A stretch of DNA of 61,265 bases from Caryophanales bacterium UBA5603 (GCA_002424815.1 DILB01000020.1:1-61265), one strand, 5' to 3'; counted from the first letter of the stretch, positions 16,774 through 25,664 are shown. Notes: a model not told the origin generated them from the letters alone. Made by a program: numbers and translations.

Positions 16774-17002
16774 CGGTGTCACCTCCTGAGATTTTCATCG
16801 CTCGTTTGAGTAAATTTTTAAAAGCTGAAAAAATTCCTAACACAATCAATATATAAACGAATATTGGGTTATCTTCAAAAAGCCATCGATCAAGTGCGCG
16901 TCCACCGAAGTAACCAATGAGCATTGCAACAAATGTTTCGATAAAAAACTGGATCATCATGTTGATGATCAAGTATGTGGTTTTGTTAGTTTTAAATCCC
17001 AT
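16748..17002 (-). CDS. AtpZ/AtpI-type small membrane protein
   Basis: An 84-residue protein with two hydrophobic segments, IMMIQFFIETFVAMLIGYFGG and NPIFVYILIVLGIFSAFKNL (the first given here from residue 13), joined by RALDRWLF. The GG-x-x-LD-x-W/F pattern between two helices is typical of the AtpZ (F0F1-ATPase subunit, putative Ca2+/Mg2+ transporter) family. It is followed by the AtpI-like gene with a 26-nt overlap and preceded at once by upp. Confidence 0.7.
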   Translation of the reverse strand: MGFKTNKTTYLIINMMIQFFIETFVAMLIGYFGGRALDRWLFEDNPIFVYILIVLGIFSAFKNLLKRAMKISGGDTDGKEDKHH

Positions 17003-17628
17003 TATTTAGTTCCGAACAATCGATCTCCACAGTCCCCAAGCCCAGGAACGATATAACCTTTCTCATTTAGACGCAAATCTTGTTTGACTAAAAAGATATC
17101 AACGTCAGGATGGGCGGTTGTAAGGGCTTTAACACCTTCGGGACATCCAACCAAACCGACGAAGCGAATATCTTTACCGCCTCTGGCTTTGATATGATTT
17201 ATAGCCACTATTGCAGATCCTCCGGTGGCAAGCATCGGATCAACAACCAAAATCGTTGCATTGACAATATTATCGGGCAATTTAACGTAATATTCATGAG
17301 GTAATAACGTCAGTTCATCACGATAAAGACCTATATGTCCTATTTTAGCGGTTGGAATGACATTTTGAATGCCATCTACCATACCTAATCCCGCACGAAG
17401 AATCGGAACGATAACCACATCTTTTGCTAATGTTTGACAAATGGTGGATGTAATCGGTGTTTCTACTTCGATGGGTTTTGTTGCTAAGTCTCGAGTAATT
17501 TCATAAGTCACTAAACTGCCTATTTCGTTGACATTTTCACGAAACGTTTTTGTATCGGTGCTTTTATTTCGGATGATAGCTAATTTGTGCTCGATCAGTG
17601 GATGATTGATAATGACTACTTTTCCCAT
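17002..17628 (-). CDS. upp: Uracil phosphoribosyltransferase
   Basis: Salvages uracil with PRPP to form UMP. The PRPP-binding loop VDPMLATGGSA lies near residue 131. The uracil-binding C-terminus GLGDCGDRLFGTK matches the family. The 208 residues are usual. It lies between rpiB and the atp genes, an order also seen in Bacillota, where upp often precedes atpI. Confidence 0.97.
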   Translation of the reverse strand: MGKVVIINHPLIEHKLAIIRNKSTDTKTFRENVNEIGSLVTYEITRDLATKPIEVETPITSTICQTLAKDVVIVPILRAGLGMVDGIQNVIPTAKIGHIGLYRDELTLLPHEYYVKLPDNIVNATILVVDPMLATGGSAIVAINHIKARGGKDIRFVGLVGCPEGVKALTTAHPDVDIFLVKQDLRLNEKGYIVPGLGDCGDRLFGTK

Positions 17629-18075
17629 TTATTGCTCCTCCTCAAAATCTGAAATCATATGTATTCGTTTTGAATGGCGTTCGCCATTCGAATACGGTGT
17701 ATCGAGATAGATGTGAACAAACATGAGTACCTCTTCAAGTGTGTTGGTCCGCGTTCCAAGACATAGAACATTAGCATTATTATGTTCTTTAATTGCCTTA
17801 GCCGCAAAAGTAGATTGAACTGCTCCGGCACGAATACCCTTGACTTTATTCGCCGCGATTGACATGCCAATACCGGTTCCGCATATTAGAATACCATAAT
17901 CAGCTTCCTGTTTAGCCACTGCCGATGCAACAAGAAATGCATAGGAAGGATAGTCAGTTGAATCATAACTAAAAGTCCCATAGTCAAAGACATCATAACC
18001 GAGCTGTTTCAATAACCCTACAATGGCAGGTTTATACTCATATCCTGCATGGTCTGCACCGATTGCGATTTTCAT
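17629..18075 (-). CDS. rpiB: Ribose 5-phosphate isomerase B
   Basis: Interconverts ribose 5-phosphate and ribulose 5-phosphate, linking the pentose phosphate pathway to PRPP synthesis. The N-terminus IAIGADHAGYEYK and the catalytic-Cys loop GILICGTGIGMSIAANK (Cys near residue 65) are clear, as is the anion-binding AKEHNNANVLCLGTR-type segment. The 148 residues are usual for RpiB/LacAB. It is the first gene of the rpiB-upp-atp operon and abuts upp. A consensus-like promoter lies 60-90 nt upstream. Confidence 0.95.
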   Translation of the reverse strand: MKIAIGADHAGYEYKPAIVGLLKQLGYDVFDYGTFSYDSTDYPSYAFLVASAVAKQEADYGILICGTGIGMSIAANKVKGIRAGAVQSTFAAKAIKEHNNANVLCLGTRTNTLEEVLMFVHIYLDTPYSNGERHSKRIHMISDFEEEQ

Positions 18076-18138
18076 AAGGAGGCTCCTTTAATATAGATTA
18101 TATATTATATATATCTCATTGGTCAGTTTGTCATATCA

Positions 18139-18167
18139 ATTATAACAAAACGACCTATATTTGACAA
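18139..18167 (-). promoter_or_regulatory. Promoter of the rpiB-upp-atp operon
   Basis: On the minus strand TTGTCA (18162-18167) and TATAAT (18139-18144) are 17 nt apart. A leader of about 55 nt follows, with an AAAGGAG Shine-Dalgarno before rpiB. No other good promoter is visible before atpC, so all ten downstream genes probably depend on it. Confidence 0.8.
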
Positions 18168-18214
18168 ACAAAATATTAAGAATTATCCCATCCTCTAGAT
18201 GACACAACAAAAAA

Positions 18215-18772
18215 TCATTCAATAAAGACAGACCCTTGACGAAGTGTTTTCTTGTTTACAGGGTCATAAACTGTAGAAGCAATCCCTTCAAGGTCTTTTC
18301 CCTTAACGATATAATCAACGATACCATCATAAGCTGCTGCTTCACTAAATTTCAAAATAGCAGGCTCGTTACTTAAATTCAAACTTGTGACAACCATCGG
18401 ACCAAACTGGGAAAGAATAGATTGTGCAGTATGATTGCTCGGTATCCTAACCCCAACCGTCATGCCACCACTTGTGATAAGGTCATCAATTAAAGGACTT
18501 TTAGGAAAAATAATGGTTAAAGCTCCTGGCCAATATTTTTCAGCTAATCTTTCTCCAGTTGAAAAATCCGTCACTAAAGGCATGACCTGTGAACGATTGG
18601 CACATAATAAAGCCATTGGTTTTTTAGGCTCTCGACGTTTGATTTCATAAATCCGTTTGACAGATTCCAAATCATTATATAGACACCCAAGACCATAGAC
18701 GGTGTCTGTTTCAAAAACAATGACTTTTCCATAAATATCTTTTTTTAGTAAATCTTGTAGATTAAGAATCAT
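18215..18772 (-). CDS. tsaC: Threonylcarbamoyl-AMP synthase (YrdC/Sua5 family)
   Basis: Makes threonylcarbamoyl-AMP from Thr, bicarbonate and ATP for the universal t6A37 modification of ANN-decoding tRNAs. The substrate motifs KRREPKKPMALLC, TVGVRIPSN and VVTSLNLSNEPA are all present. At 186 residues it is the short YrdC-only form without the C-terminal Sua5 domain. The start at 18772 follows AAAGGAG by about 8 nt and overlaps the HAD gene by 11 nt. It stops with TGA, confirming the standard code. Confidence 0.92.
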   Translation of the reverse strand: MILNLQDLLKKDIYGKVIVFETDTVYGLGCLYNDLESVKRIYEIKRREPKKPMALLCANRSQVMPLVTDFSTGERLAEKYWPGALTIIFPKSPLIDDLITSGGMTVGVRIPSNHTAQSILSQFGPMVVTSLNLSNEPAILKFSEAAAYDGIVDYIVKGKDLEGIASTVYDPVNKKTLRQGSVFIE

Positions 18773-19436
18773 GTGCATTTCTCCTTTCAATAATCTTAAT
18801 CAATTCACTCGGATGAGTGATAATATATAAAGCTCCACCTTTTAGCAACTCTTCTTTTTGTCGAAAACCCCAGAGGACACCCACCGGAGTTAAATTGGCA
18901 TTCACTGCCGTTTCCATATCGGTTCCGGTATCGCCCACATAAAGAATTGCTTCATTTTCAACATTGAGTGTACTTATAATCCATTTTGCTGATGTTGGAT
19001 CTGGTTTCACAGGATATTCAGGTTTGTGTCCTACGACTGCAAAAAATGGATACCCTGGAAAGAAATGCTCGATGACTTTGTTAGTATCAACATTCGGTTT
19101 GTTTGATAAAACACAGACATGGATATGAGCTTGTCGCAAATCTTCTAACAAAGTATTAATTCCTGCATAGGGTTTGGTGTGGTTGTTTTGCAAAATCAGG
19201 TAATTCGCTAGATACTGCTTTTTCACATGCATAAATAATGTTTCATCATTTGCTTCAGAGCCGAGAACTTCACGTACTAAATTATCAACGCCACGCCCGA
19301 CAAATATCTTATATTCTTCAATCGAAAAGGACGGTTTGTTAAATTGGGAAAGTGCCTGATTCATACTTTCAGCAATATCTTCAATGGTATCCAATAAGGT
19401 TCCATCTAAATCAAAAATAACAGCTTTTGTAATCAT
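18762..19436 (-). CDS. HAD-family phosphatase, phosphoglycolate phosphatase-like
   Basis: The HAD motifs are in order: FDLDGTLLDT (nucleophile Asp near residue 9), VCVLSNKP (motif II), a Lys in PVKPDPTSAKW (motif III) and LYVGDTGTDMETA (motif IV). A helical cap lies between motifs I and II. This is the Gph/PpaX subtype of small-molecule phosphatases. The true substrate (2-phosphoglycolate, pyrophosphate or another) cannot be told from sequence. The start at 19436 is fixed by AAGGAG a few bases upstream; the longer frame runs into rnhB. Confidence 0.87.
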   Translation of the reverse strand: MITKAVIFDLDGTLLDTIEDIAESMNQALSQFNKPSFSIEEYKIFVGRGVDNLVREVLGSEANDETLFMHVKKQYLANYLILQNNHTKPYAGINTLLEDLRQAHIHVCVLSNKPNVDTNKVIEHFFPGYPFFAVVGHKPEYPVKPDPTSAKWIISTLNVENEAILYVGDTGTDMETAVNANLTPVGVLWGFRQKEELLKGGALYIITHPSELIKIIERRNAHDS

Positions 19437-19446
19437 TGTTCGCTCC

Positions 19447-20067
19447 TTATAATGACCATTGTAATTGTTGTTCAATCATCTTTTTTACAGGTTGATAAGA
19501 TTTACGATGAATAGCGGTAGGTCCTAGTCTATTCAAAGCTTCTAGATGTTGTTTAGTCGGATAACCCTTATGTTTTTCAAATCCATATCCGGGGTATAAT
19601 AATGCAATTTCTTCCATATAATGGTCTCTCGCGACTTTAGCAAGAATGGATCCTGCAGCGATTGAAGCGCTCAAAGTATCGCCCTTGATAATCGGAATGC
19701 AAGGTGTCGTAATTTCTTTGAGAGGCATGGCATCAGAAAGAATATATTCAGGCTTAATCGTCAACTTATTGATTGCTTCCATCATCGCCAATTTTGATGC
19801 TTGATATATATTGATTTTATCAACAGTCTCCGGACTCACAAAGTAAACAGCGTAAGCTAAAGCATCGCTTTCAATTAACTTTGCCAATTTTTCACGTTGT
19901 TTTGCCGAAAGTTGTTTTGAATCATTCAGCCCTGCTATATTTATTTCAGGATTAAGAATGACCGCTCCTGCCACAACTGGACCTGCCAGTGGTCCACGAC
20001 CTGCTTCATCAACTCCACAAACAAAACGAACACCTTTGGCATACAAGGTATTCTCATAGTTATACAT
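19447..20067 (-). CDS. rnhB: Ribonuclease HII
   Basis: Removes ribonucleotides misincorporated in DNA and RNA in RNA-DNA hybrids. The N-terminal catalytic segment VCGVDEAGRGPLAGPVVAGA carries the DEAGRG motif with two acidic metal ligands. The later Asp is in YILSDAMPL, and the hydrophobic GSILAKVARDHYM segment is conserved. The 206 residues are usual. It overlaps rbgA by 8 nt, the common rbgA-rnhB pairing. Confidence 0.96.
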   Translation of the reverse strand: MYNYENTLYAKGVRFVCGVDEAGRGPLAGPVVAGAVILNPEINIAGLNDSKQLSAKQREKLAKLIESDALAYAVYFVSPETVDKINIYQASKLAMMEAINKLTIKPEYILSDAMPLKEITTPCIPIIKGDTLSASIAAGSILAKVARDHYMEEIALLYPGYGFEKHKGYPTKQHLEALNRLGPTAIHRKSYQPVKKMIEQQLQWSL

Positions 20068-20920
20068 CTAATGGTGCCTTCTCTAAACAGATTTTCCCAA
20101 ATTTCTGATTTCGAAATTCGTGTAAAAATAGTTTAATAACCCGATCATAATCGACTCTGTTTCCACTCAGAATCGCTCCGCGCTTTCTGCCAATAGCGTC
20201 GAAAGTTTTATTGATGTCTTGAGGATCAATATGTTCAATATTATATCTTGATTCGATTCTTCCCGGATAATTTTCATGAAGGTATTGTATACCAAAAATA
20301 GCGATTTCATCGAGTGGCATGATTTCATCTTTAATGGATCCAACTAAGGCAAGGCGCTTGCCAACAATAGGATCTTCAAAACGTGGCCATAGTATTCCAG
20401 GATTATCGAGGAGTTCTAAATCTTCATCAACACGAATGTATTTTTGAGCTTTCGTTACTCCTGGTTTATCTCCAGTCGCTGCTGCTGGTCTTTGAGCAAG
20501 ACGATTGATAAAAGCAGATTTGCCGACATTAGGGATGCCAACGACCATCGCCCGAAACGGACGGGACTTCATTCCTTTTGAGGCCTCTTTAGTAAAAAGT
20601 GGCGTAAGAATTGATTTAGCTACAGGAACAACAACTTTGGATGATTCACCGTCAATTGAATTAACCGCAACTGCATTCATTCCTCGTTTTTTGTAATACT
20701 CTAACCAGCGTTTCAATTCTTTTTGATCAGCCAGATCGGATTTATTTAAAATGTATAAAATCGGTTTATCTTTGATAATTTCATGAAGCATTGGGTTCTC
20801 AGATGAACTAGGGATTCTCGCATCTAATAAAACAAAAACAATATCTATGATTGATAATTTTTCTTCTACTTGGCGTCTGGCCTTGGCCATATGTCCAGGA
20901 AACCATTGAATTTGTGCCAT
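20060..20920 (-). CDS. rbgA: Ribosome biogenesis GTPase RbgA (YlqF)
   Basis: Promotes late assembly of the 50S subunit. It is a circularly permuted GTPase: the G4 motif LNKSDL near residue 58 comes before the P-loop GIPNVGKSAFIN near residue 130 and the G3 motif LDNPGIL. The N-terminal signature IQWFPGHMAKARRQ is diagnostic. The 286 residues are usual. It is followed by rnhB and preceded by lepB. Confidence 0.95.
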   Translation of the reverse strand: MAQIQWFPGHMAKARRQVEEKLSIIDIVFVLLDARIPSSSENPMLHEIIKDKPILYILNKSDLADQKELKRWLEYYKKRGMNAVAVNSIDGESSKVVVPVAKSILTPLFTKEASKGMKSRPFRAMVVGIPNVGKSAFINRLAQRPAAATGDKPGVTKAQKYIRVDEDLELLDNPGILWPRFEDPIVGKRLALVGSIKDEIMPLDEIAIFGIQYLHENYPGRIESRYNIEHIDPQDINKTFDAIGRKRGAILSGNRVDYDRVIKLFLHEFRNQKFGKICLEKAPLDV

Positions 20921-20946
20921 GGCAGATCAATCCTTTCGTTAATAAT

Positions 20947-21762
20947 TTAATTATTTCCGAGTTTAAAAACGACTTTACCTAAAATATCAGATGTTTTTAC
21001 TAATCCAAAATATCGACTGTCATTTGATTCGGCTGAGTTATCACCCATGATAAAACAAAATCCATCGGGTATAATTCCATTATAATTATGATAATAGACT
21101 TCATCCCCCTGAACATCAAGTTTGAGGCCATTAAGGTATACTCCCGTCATATTCACGACAAGTTCATCGCCAGCAACAGCAATCAATCGTTTGATTAACA
21201 AAGCGTCACCTCGATCATAAATGATAATATCTTGAGGATTTAAATTAGATTTAATTTGGTATATGATGACAGCGTTGTTTTCATAGAATGTGGGTTCCAT
21301 GGAGGGACCATGAACAATAGCAGGGCTGAAAAAAAACGCATTGAGAACAACTATAATCGCCAGAAAAACTGGTATAACCCCGATTAGGTCGTAAAAATCA
21401 TAACGTTTCTTAAAAGTCTGATAGGATGAATTGCGTTCTTCCATTGATAATTTGCTTCTTTTAGATAAGGTTTTTGATAACAATATAGAAATAATTAAAA
21501 CAAATAGTAGCGTACCATAAATAATCAATCCAAAAATACGTCCGGAAAAAATCGACTGAATGGTATCATCCGATGTAAAGTCAGATATAAAGTCGAATAA
21601 AAATAGTTTTTTCCCTTGATTAATAGCAATTAACACCATCACAATACATGTAGCAATTGTAATTTCAAAAAGTTTTAATTTGGTCTTGCGGATTAATTTA
21701 TTATCAAGGCGGAGTTGTTCGTCATCGATTTCGGGAATCAATTCTCGTTCTTCTTCATTCAT
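20947..21762 (-). CDS. lepB: Signal peptidase I with extended N-terminal membrane region
   Basis: Cleaves signal peptides of exported proteins. The catalytic Ser is in HGPSMEPTFYEN and the general-base Lys in LIKRLIAVAGDE; MGDNSAESNDSRYFG is the third conserved box. At 271 residues it is longer than most Bacillota enzymes. Two extra hydrophobic segments (about residues 32-47 and 71-95) precede the usual membrane anchor (LIGVIPVFLAIIVVLNAFFF). The protein is therefore predicted to have three membrane spans. It lies next to ftsK and rbgA. Confidence 0.93.
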   Translation of the reverse strand: MNEEERELIPEIDDEQLRLDNKLIRKTKLKLFEITIATCIVMVLIAINQGKKLFLFDFISDFTSDDTIQSIFSGRIFGLIIYGTLLFVLIISILLSKTLSKRSKLSMEERNSSYQTFKKRYDFYDLIGVIPVFLAIIVVLNAFFFSPAIVHGPSMEPTFYENNAVIIYQIKSNLNPQDIIIYDRGDALLIKRLIAVAGDELVVNMTGVYLNGLKLDVQGDEVYYHNYNGIIPDGFCFIMGDNSAESNDSRYFGLVKTSDILGKVVFKLGNN

Positions 21763-21767
21763 ATGTT

Positions 21768-23927
21768 TTATCTTCCCAATTTTTCCAATATTTCGTTTAA
21801 TTTATTAATATTTACCAATACTTCTCTTGGTTTCGTACCTACGTTTCTAGAAACAATTCCATATAGTTCTAATGAAGACACAATCTGATTAGCACGATTA
21901 AAACCGATGCCAAACTCTTGAGTAATCTTATTTAAAGAACACTTTTCTTCAGTTATAACATACTTTGCAATTTCGGCAAACAATTCATCGAGTTCAGAAG
22001 CATCATCATTTGCTTTGCTAGTCTTGATTAAAGACTCGTGGGAAAATAAATATTGAGGATAGGCTTGGTCTTTAACAAAGTCTGTGACTGCTTCGATTTC
22101 GCTTGGCGAAAGAAAGGCGCCTTGAAGACGACGAATTTTGCCATTCTCTGAAAGAAGCATATCGCCTTGACCTAACAGTTTTTCAGCTCCAGTCGTATCT
22201 AGAACAACCATTGAATCTGTTGAAGAAGGAACACGAAATGCAAATCGTGTAGGTATATTGGCTTTGATGGATCCTTTAATAATATCTGCAGAAGGTCTTT
22301 GTGTAGCAAGAATAAGATGAATACCAACGGCACGAGACTTTTGAGTCAATCGAAGAATCTGTTCTTCGACTTCGGGTCCGCCATTAATTAAAAGATCTGA
22401 GGCCTCTTCAACGATGATGACAATTCTAGGCATTGCTTCAAATTCAGGATCGTTGATTCGTCGATCAAGATAATCCTTCACATTTATCGATTTGAATTTT
22501 TTTAAAACATCATAACGTCTTTCCATTTCTTGAACTGCCCATTTTAATGACTCAATCGCAATTTTAGAATCATCAATAATTGGCGTAATTAAGTGAGGAA
22601 TCTCTGCAAATTGTTGCAAATCTACTTTTTTCGGATCAATTAAAAGCAATTTAACTTGATCAGGGCGATTTTTATAGATGATACTTGCAATAATAGAAGC
22701 AATACAAACAGATTTTCCGCTCTGAGTTGACCCAGCAACTAACCCGTGAGGCATCGCTTCAATCGAAGTATAGACTGGATTAGCATCAATATCTAAACCG
22801 ATGCCTAAAAGTAATGGATCTTTGGATTGAAGAAAACGCGGATTATCGACAACATCACCAAAAAAGACGGATTCTCGCACTTTATTTGGGACTTCAATAC
22901 CAATGGTTGTCTTCCCAGGAATCGGTGCTTCGATACGAATCGATAAAGCTGCAAGATTCATCTGAATATTGTCGGAAATAGATGTAATTTTTTTGGTTGG
23001 AACTCCAGATCCAAGCGAAATCTCATAACGAGTTACAGTCGGTCCTTTAGTAAAATTAGTGACTTCACCAGCAATGTCAAAAGCAATCAAAGTCTGATTA
23101 ATTATGTCAATGTTGGCTTGTATCCATTCGTGAGCTTCATCTGTTTTTGGAGGCGATTTTTTTAATAATGAAACCGAGGGTAATCGGTAACTATCAAAAT
23201 TAGAGATGACTTGTTCACGATATTTATCGAGTTTTGATGTTGGTTTATTTTCAGGAATAGACGGTTCTAATATCGGCTTGGCGGACTTCATCGGTTCGCG
23301 TTCAACTTCATTTTCTTGGAAAAGAACGTTATCCTCATCCTCTTCATCAATGGGACCAAAACGATTCGAATCAAGAGATTCCTCATGTTCCATTTGAAAA
23401 TCATTGGCATACTCATTACGATGTAGCATTTCATCCATTTCTGGTTCTGGTTTTTTAGCTCCTACTGCCGCAAAAAAATCATCAATGGAAACCTCATCGC
23501 TTGCCAAAGCCTCTTTGGTTTCAATCAAAGGATCCACAACTAATTCATCTGTTGGACGTCGCCGAGTCAAATCTGCAACATCAAGTTCACCAGACAAAAT
23601 TTTCTTTTTATCAGCATTGCTGATGGCATTAAACTCATAATATGAATCGCCATATCGTTTTTTCTCTTCTTCTTTAGTCAACTTTTTATTTTTTCGGAAA
23701 GCATCATATTTTTTGTCGATATCACCAAAGTATTTGCGATCGTTTTCGATGACAATATCATTCTTAACACTTTTTCCAAAAATAGGTGATACAAATTGAC
23801 GTTTTAAAGTCTCTTTGTCAGCCAATTCAGATATTTTAGGAATAAAGAAAGGTCGGATGTCCTCACTTCGTGAAAATCCAGGGATGATACGTTCAAGGGT
23901 TTTTTTCTTTTTTAACATCATCATCAT
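21768..23927 (-). CDS. ftsK: FtsK/SpoIIIE-type DNA translocase lacking membrane segments
   Basis: ATP-driven DNA pump that clears the chromosome from the division plane. Residues 1-230 are a charged, acidic, low-complexity region with no hydrophobic segment. The motor follows: GPTVTRYEI in the alpha domain, Walker A GSTQSGKS at 399-406, Walker B LLLIDPKKVDLQQF, and IVIIVEEASDLLIN. The C-terminal winged-helix gamma domain (ITQEFGIGFNRANQIVSSLE) would read KOPS/SRS-like DNA sites. Typical FtsK proteins have four N-terminal membrane spans; these are absent. The start lies in a run of four ATGs after TAGGA, so the exact first codon is uncertain. Confidence 0.92.
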   Translation of the reverse strand: MMMMLKKKKTLERIIPGFSRSEDIRPFFIPKISELADKETLKRQFVSPIFGKSVKNDIVIENDRKYFGDIDKKYDAFRKNKKLTKEEEKKRYGDSYYEFNAISNADKKKILSGELDVADLTRRRPTDELVVDPLIETKEALASDEVSIDDFFAAVGAKKPEPEMDEMLHRNEYANDFQMEHEESLDSNRFGPIDEEDEDNVLFQENEVEREPMKSAKPILEPSIPENKPTSKLDKYREQVISNFDSYRLPSVSLLKKSPPKTDEAHEWIQANIDIINQTLIAFDIAGEVTNFTKGPTVTRYEISLGSGVPTKKITSISDNIQMNLAALSIRIEAPIPGKTTIGIEVPNKVRESVFFGDVVDNPRFLQSKDPLLLGIGLDIDANPVYTSIEAMPHGLVAGSTQSGKSVCIASIIASIIYKNRPDQVKLLLIDPKKVDLQQFAEIPHLITPIIDDSKIAIESLKWAVQEMERRYDVLKKFKSINVKDYLDRRINDPEFEAMPRIVIIVEEASDLLINGGPEVEEQILRLTQKSRAVGIHLILATQRPSADIIKGSIKANIPTRFAFRVPSSTDSMVVLDTTGAEKLLGQGDMLLSENGKIRRLQGAFLSPSEIEAVTDFVKDQAYPQYLFSHESLIKTSKANDDASELDELFAEIAKYVITEEKCSLNKITQEFGIGFNRANQIVSSLELYGIVSRNVGTKPREVLVNINKLNEILEKLGR

Positions 23928-23929
23928 TC

Positions 23930-24721
23930 CTATTCTTCTTTGATTTGATTGGCTTCATGATCAATCATTTTATCAAATTCAGTTTCTATTTTAACTTCAT
24001 CTACAGGCGATTCAAACATTTTTTTGCTATATAGATTGTTCGTTTCTTCACCAACGATTTGGAGAATCAATTTACATGCTTCTTTAGTCACTAATGTTGT
24101 GGAGGGTTTCAGTGCGAGTTTACGAAACCAATAGATGGGATTTGCATAATTTAGTACGGCAGCGCCAACAGATAATATTTTAGAAACCTTATATTGGCGA
24201 TTGAGTTTCATTAACTTACTGTTATCAATGGCTTTTTTTCTATTTAGGATATTAACAATGGATGAAATGCGATAGTTTTTAAAATGGCGAATAAATCTCC
24301 CGTTAATCAACTTCTCAAGTCGCTTAGTAATATAATAGTTTAGGTTAAGCAATTCTTGAATAGATAACTCGTAAATAGGATATTTCGAATCTGGAAAATA
24401 GTATTTAGCAATTTCGGTCATCAGTTCCATTGAAAGTTCAGCTGAAACTCGGAAGTAAGCATTGTCAGCGATTCGAGCTGTTTCAGTTAAGAGATTTTGT
24501 TTGCTCTCAATCATCGATTGAACGGTACTATCGAGAAGCGGTGATTCTTTACTTTTTATTATTTTCGATTGGGATTTTCGGTTAGATATCATCATTAAAC
24601 CAATGAATACAGCTAAAAGAACGAATCCCGTACCCAATCCCAAGAGGAAATTACGGATGTCGCGCCATTCGATGGCAAGCATAATCCAATTATATCTTAA
24701 CAAAACAGAAGTCGCGTCCAT
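23930..24721 (-). CDS. One-pass membrane protein of unknown function upstream of ftsK
   Basis: I do not recognise a family. A single membrane segment lies at about residues 24-45 (FLLGLGTGFVLLAVFIGLMM), followed by a basic stretch (NRKSQSKIIKSK). The remaining roughly 215 residues look helical, soluble and charged, with a stretch KILSVGAAVLNYANPIYWFRKL that may touch the membrane. The C-terminus is acidic. The gene ends 2 nt before the ftsK frame opens and shares its promoter. Because this FtsK has no membrane part, this protein could be its anchor; that is inference. Confidence 0.65.
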   Translation of the reverse strand: MDATSVLLRYNWIMLAIEWRDIRNFLLGLGTGFVLLAVFIGLMMISNRKSQSKIIKSKESPLLDSTVQSMIESKQNLLTETARIADNAYFRVSAELSMELMTEIAKYYFPDSKYPIYELSIQELLNLNYYITKRLEKLINGRFIRHFKNYRISSIVNILNRKKAIDNSKLMKLNRQYKVSKILSVGAAVLNYANPIYWFRKLALKPSTTLVTKEACKLILQIVGEETNNLYSKKMFESPVDEVKIETEFDKMIDHEANQIKEE

Positions 24722-24746
24722 ATCTTGACACCTCTTTTACCATTAA

Positions 24747-24775
24747 ATTATATTATAACATACGAACCTTATCAA
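24747..24775 (-). promoter_or_regulatory. Promoter of the membrane protein-ftsK-lepB-rbgA-rnhB operon
   Basis: On the minus strand TTGATA (24770-24775) and TATAAT (24747-24752) are 17 nt apart. It is divergent from the plus-strand Cof-type phosphatase promoter. Confidence 0.65.
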
Positions 24776-24787
24776 TAAAATTATCGT

Positions 24788-24823
24788 TTGCAAAATACCC
24801 TTCTTTATGAGATAATTATCTCA
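24788..24823 (+). promoter_or_regulatory. Promoter of the Cof-type phosphatase with overlapping palindrome
   Basis: TTGCAA (24788-24793) and GATAAT (24811-24816) are 17 nt apart. The -10 box sits inside a perfect 16-base palindrome, TGAGATAATTATCTCA (24808-24823). The palindrome could be an operator for a dimeric repressor or simply AT-rich chance. Confidence 0.6.
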
Positions 24824-24837
24824 AAAAGGTGACTTTA

Positions 24838-25656
24838 ATGAATAAATATTTATTTGCAATCGACCTCGATGGAACATTACTCTATGATTTTGATACGCTT
24901 GATGAGACCGTCTGTGATTTCATGAAGAAAATCCAATCTTTAGGTCATAAAATTGTCATCGCTACAGGAAGACCCTTTCGAAGCAGTCGTTTTATCTACG
25001 AGCGTTTTGGTCTTGATACTCCGATCATTAATTATAATGGTGGATTAGTGACACATCCATTAAATCCTCATTTCCCGATGATTGACATTACTCTAAATAA
25101 AGATTATATCATTGATATTTTTGAAAATAATGTTGAATTGATTCGGAATGCGTTTAGTGAAGTTAGAGACAATATTTACCTATTTCAAGAAGAAAAAGCG
25201 ATTAATCCCCTTTTGCATAAAACTGATGATTCTAACTTATATTTAGGGCATTTAAAAGATACTTTGAAAGTCAATCCAAATGGCTTCATTATTATTGGTA
25301 AACAAGGTTCAGGAAGAAGAATAGAAGCTTATGTTCATCAAAAGTATGAAGGAAAAGTCTTATCTAGAATTTGGAATCTTGCCGGTGAATTTGATTCAAT
25401 CATTGAAATTTATACCCCTGAAAGCAATAAAGGAAAAGCTTTAAAATTTGTTGCAGAATATCTTGGGTTTTCTCAGTCAGAGGTCGTGGCAATAGGAGAT
25501 GGCCACAACGATATTGAAATGATTGAATATGCAGGACTGGGCGTAGCGGTCAAAAATAGCCATCCTGAACTTCTAAAAGTTGCTAACATCGCACTTGATA
25601 TGGGGCCAAGAGATAACTGTGTTATGCGATTCATATCTGATTTTCTCAATATATAA
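24838..25656 (+). CDS. Cof-type HAD-IIB sugar-phosphate phosphatase
   Basis: Cytosolic HAD phosphatase of the Cof/YidA group, acting on phosphorylated sugars or cofactors; the substrate cannot be told. Motif I is FAIDLDGTLLYD, motif II IVIATGRPF, motif III the Lys in SNKGKALKF, and motif IV VVAIGDGHNDIEM. The start at 24838 follows AAAAAGGTGA at ideal spacing. It is the only plus-strand gene in this part of the window. It faces ffh, with which it shares a bidirectional terminator. Confidence 0.92.
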   Translation: MNKYLFAIDLDGTLLYDFDTLDETVCDFMKKIQSLGHKIVIATGRPFRSSRFIYERFGLDTPIINYNGGLVTHPLNPHFPMIDITLNKDYIIDIFENNVELIRNAFSEVRDNIYLFQEEKAINPLLHKTDDSNLYLGHLKDTLKVNPNGFIIIGKQGSGRRIEAYVHQKYEGKVLSRIWNLAGEFDSIIEIYTPESNKGKALKFVAEYLGFSQSEVVAIGDGHNDIEMIEYAGLGVAVKNSHPELLKVANIALDMGPRDNCVMRFISDFLNI

Positions 25657-25664
25657 CGATAAAG

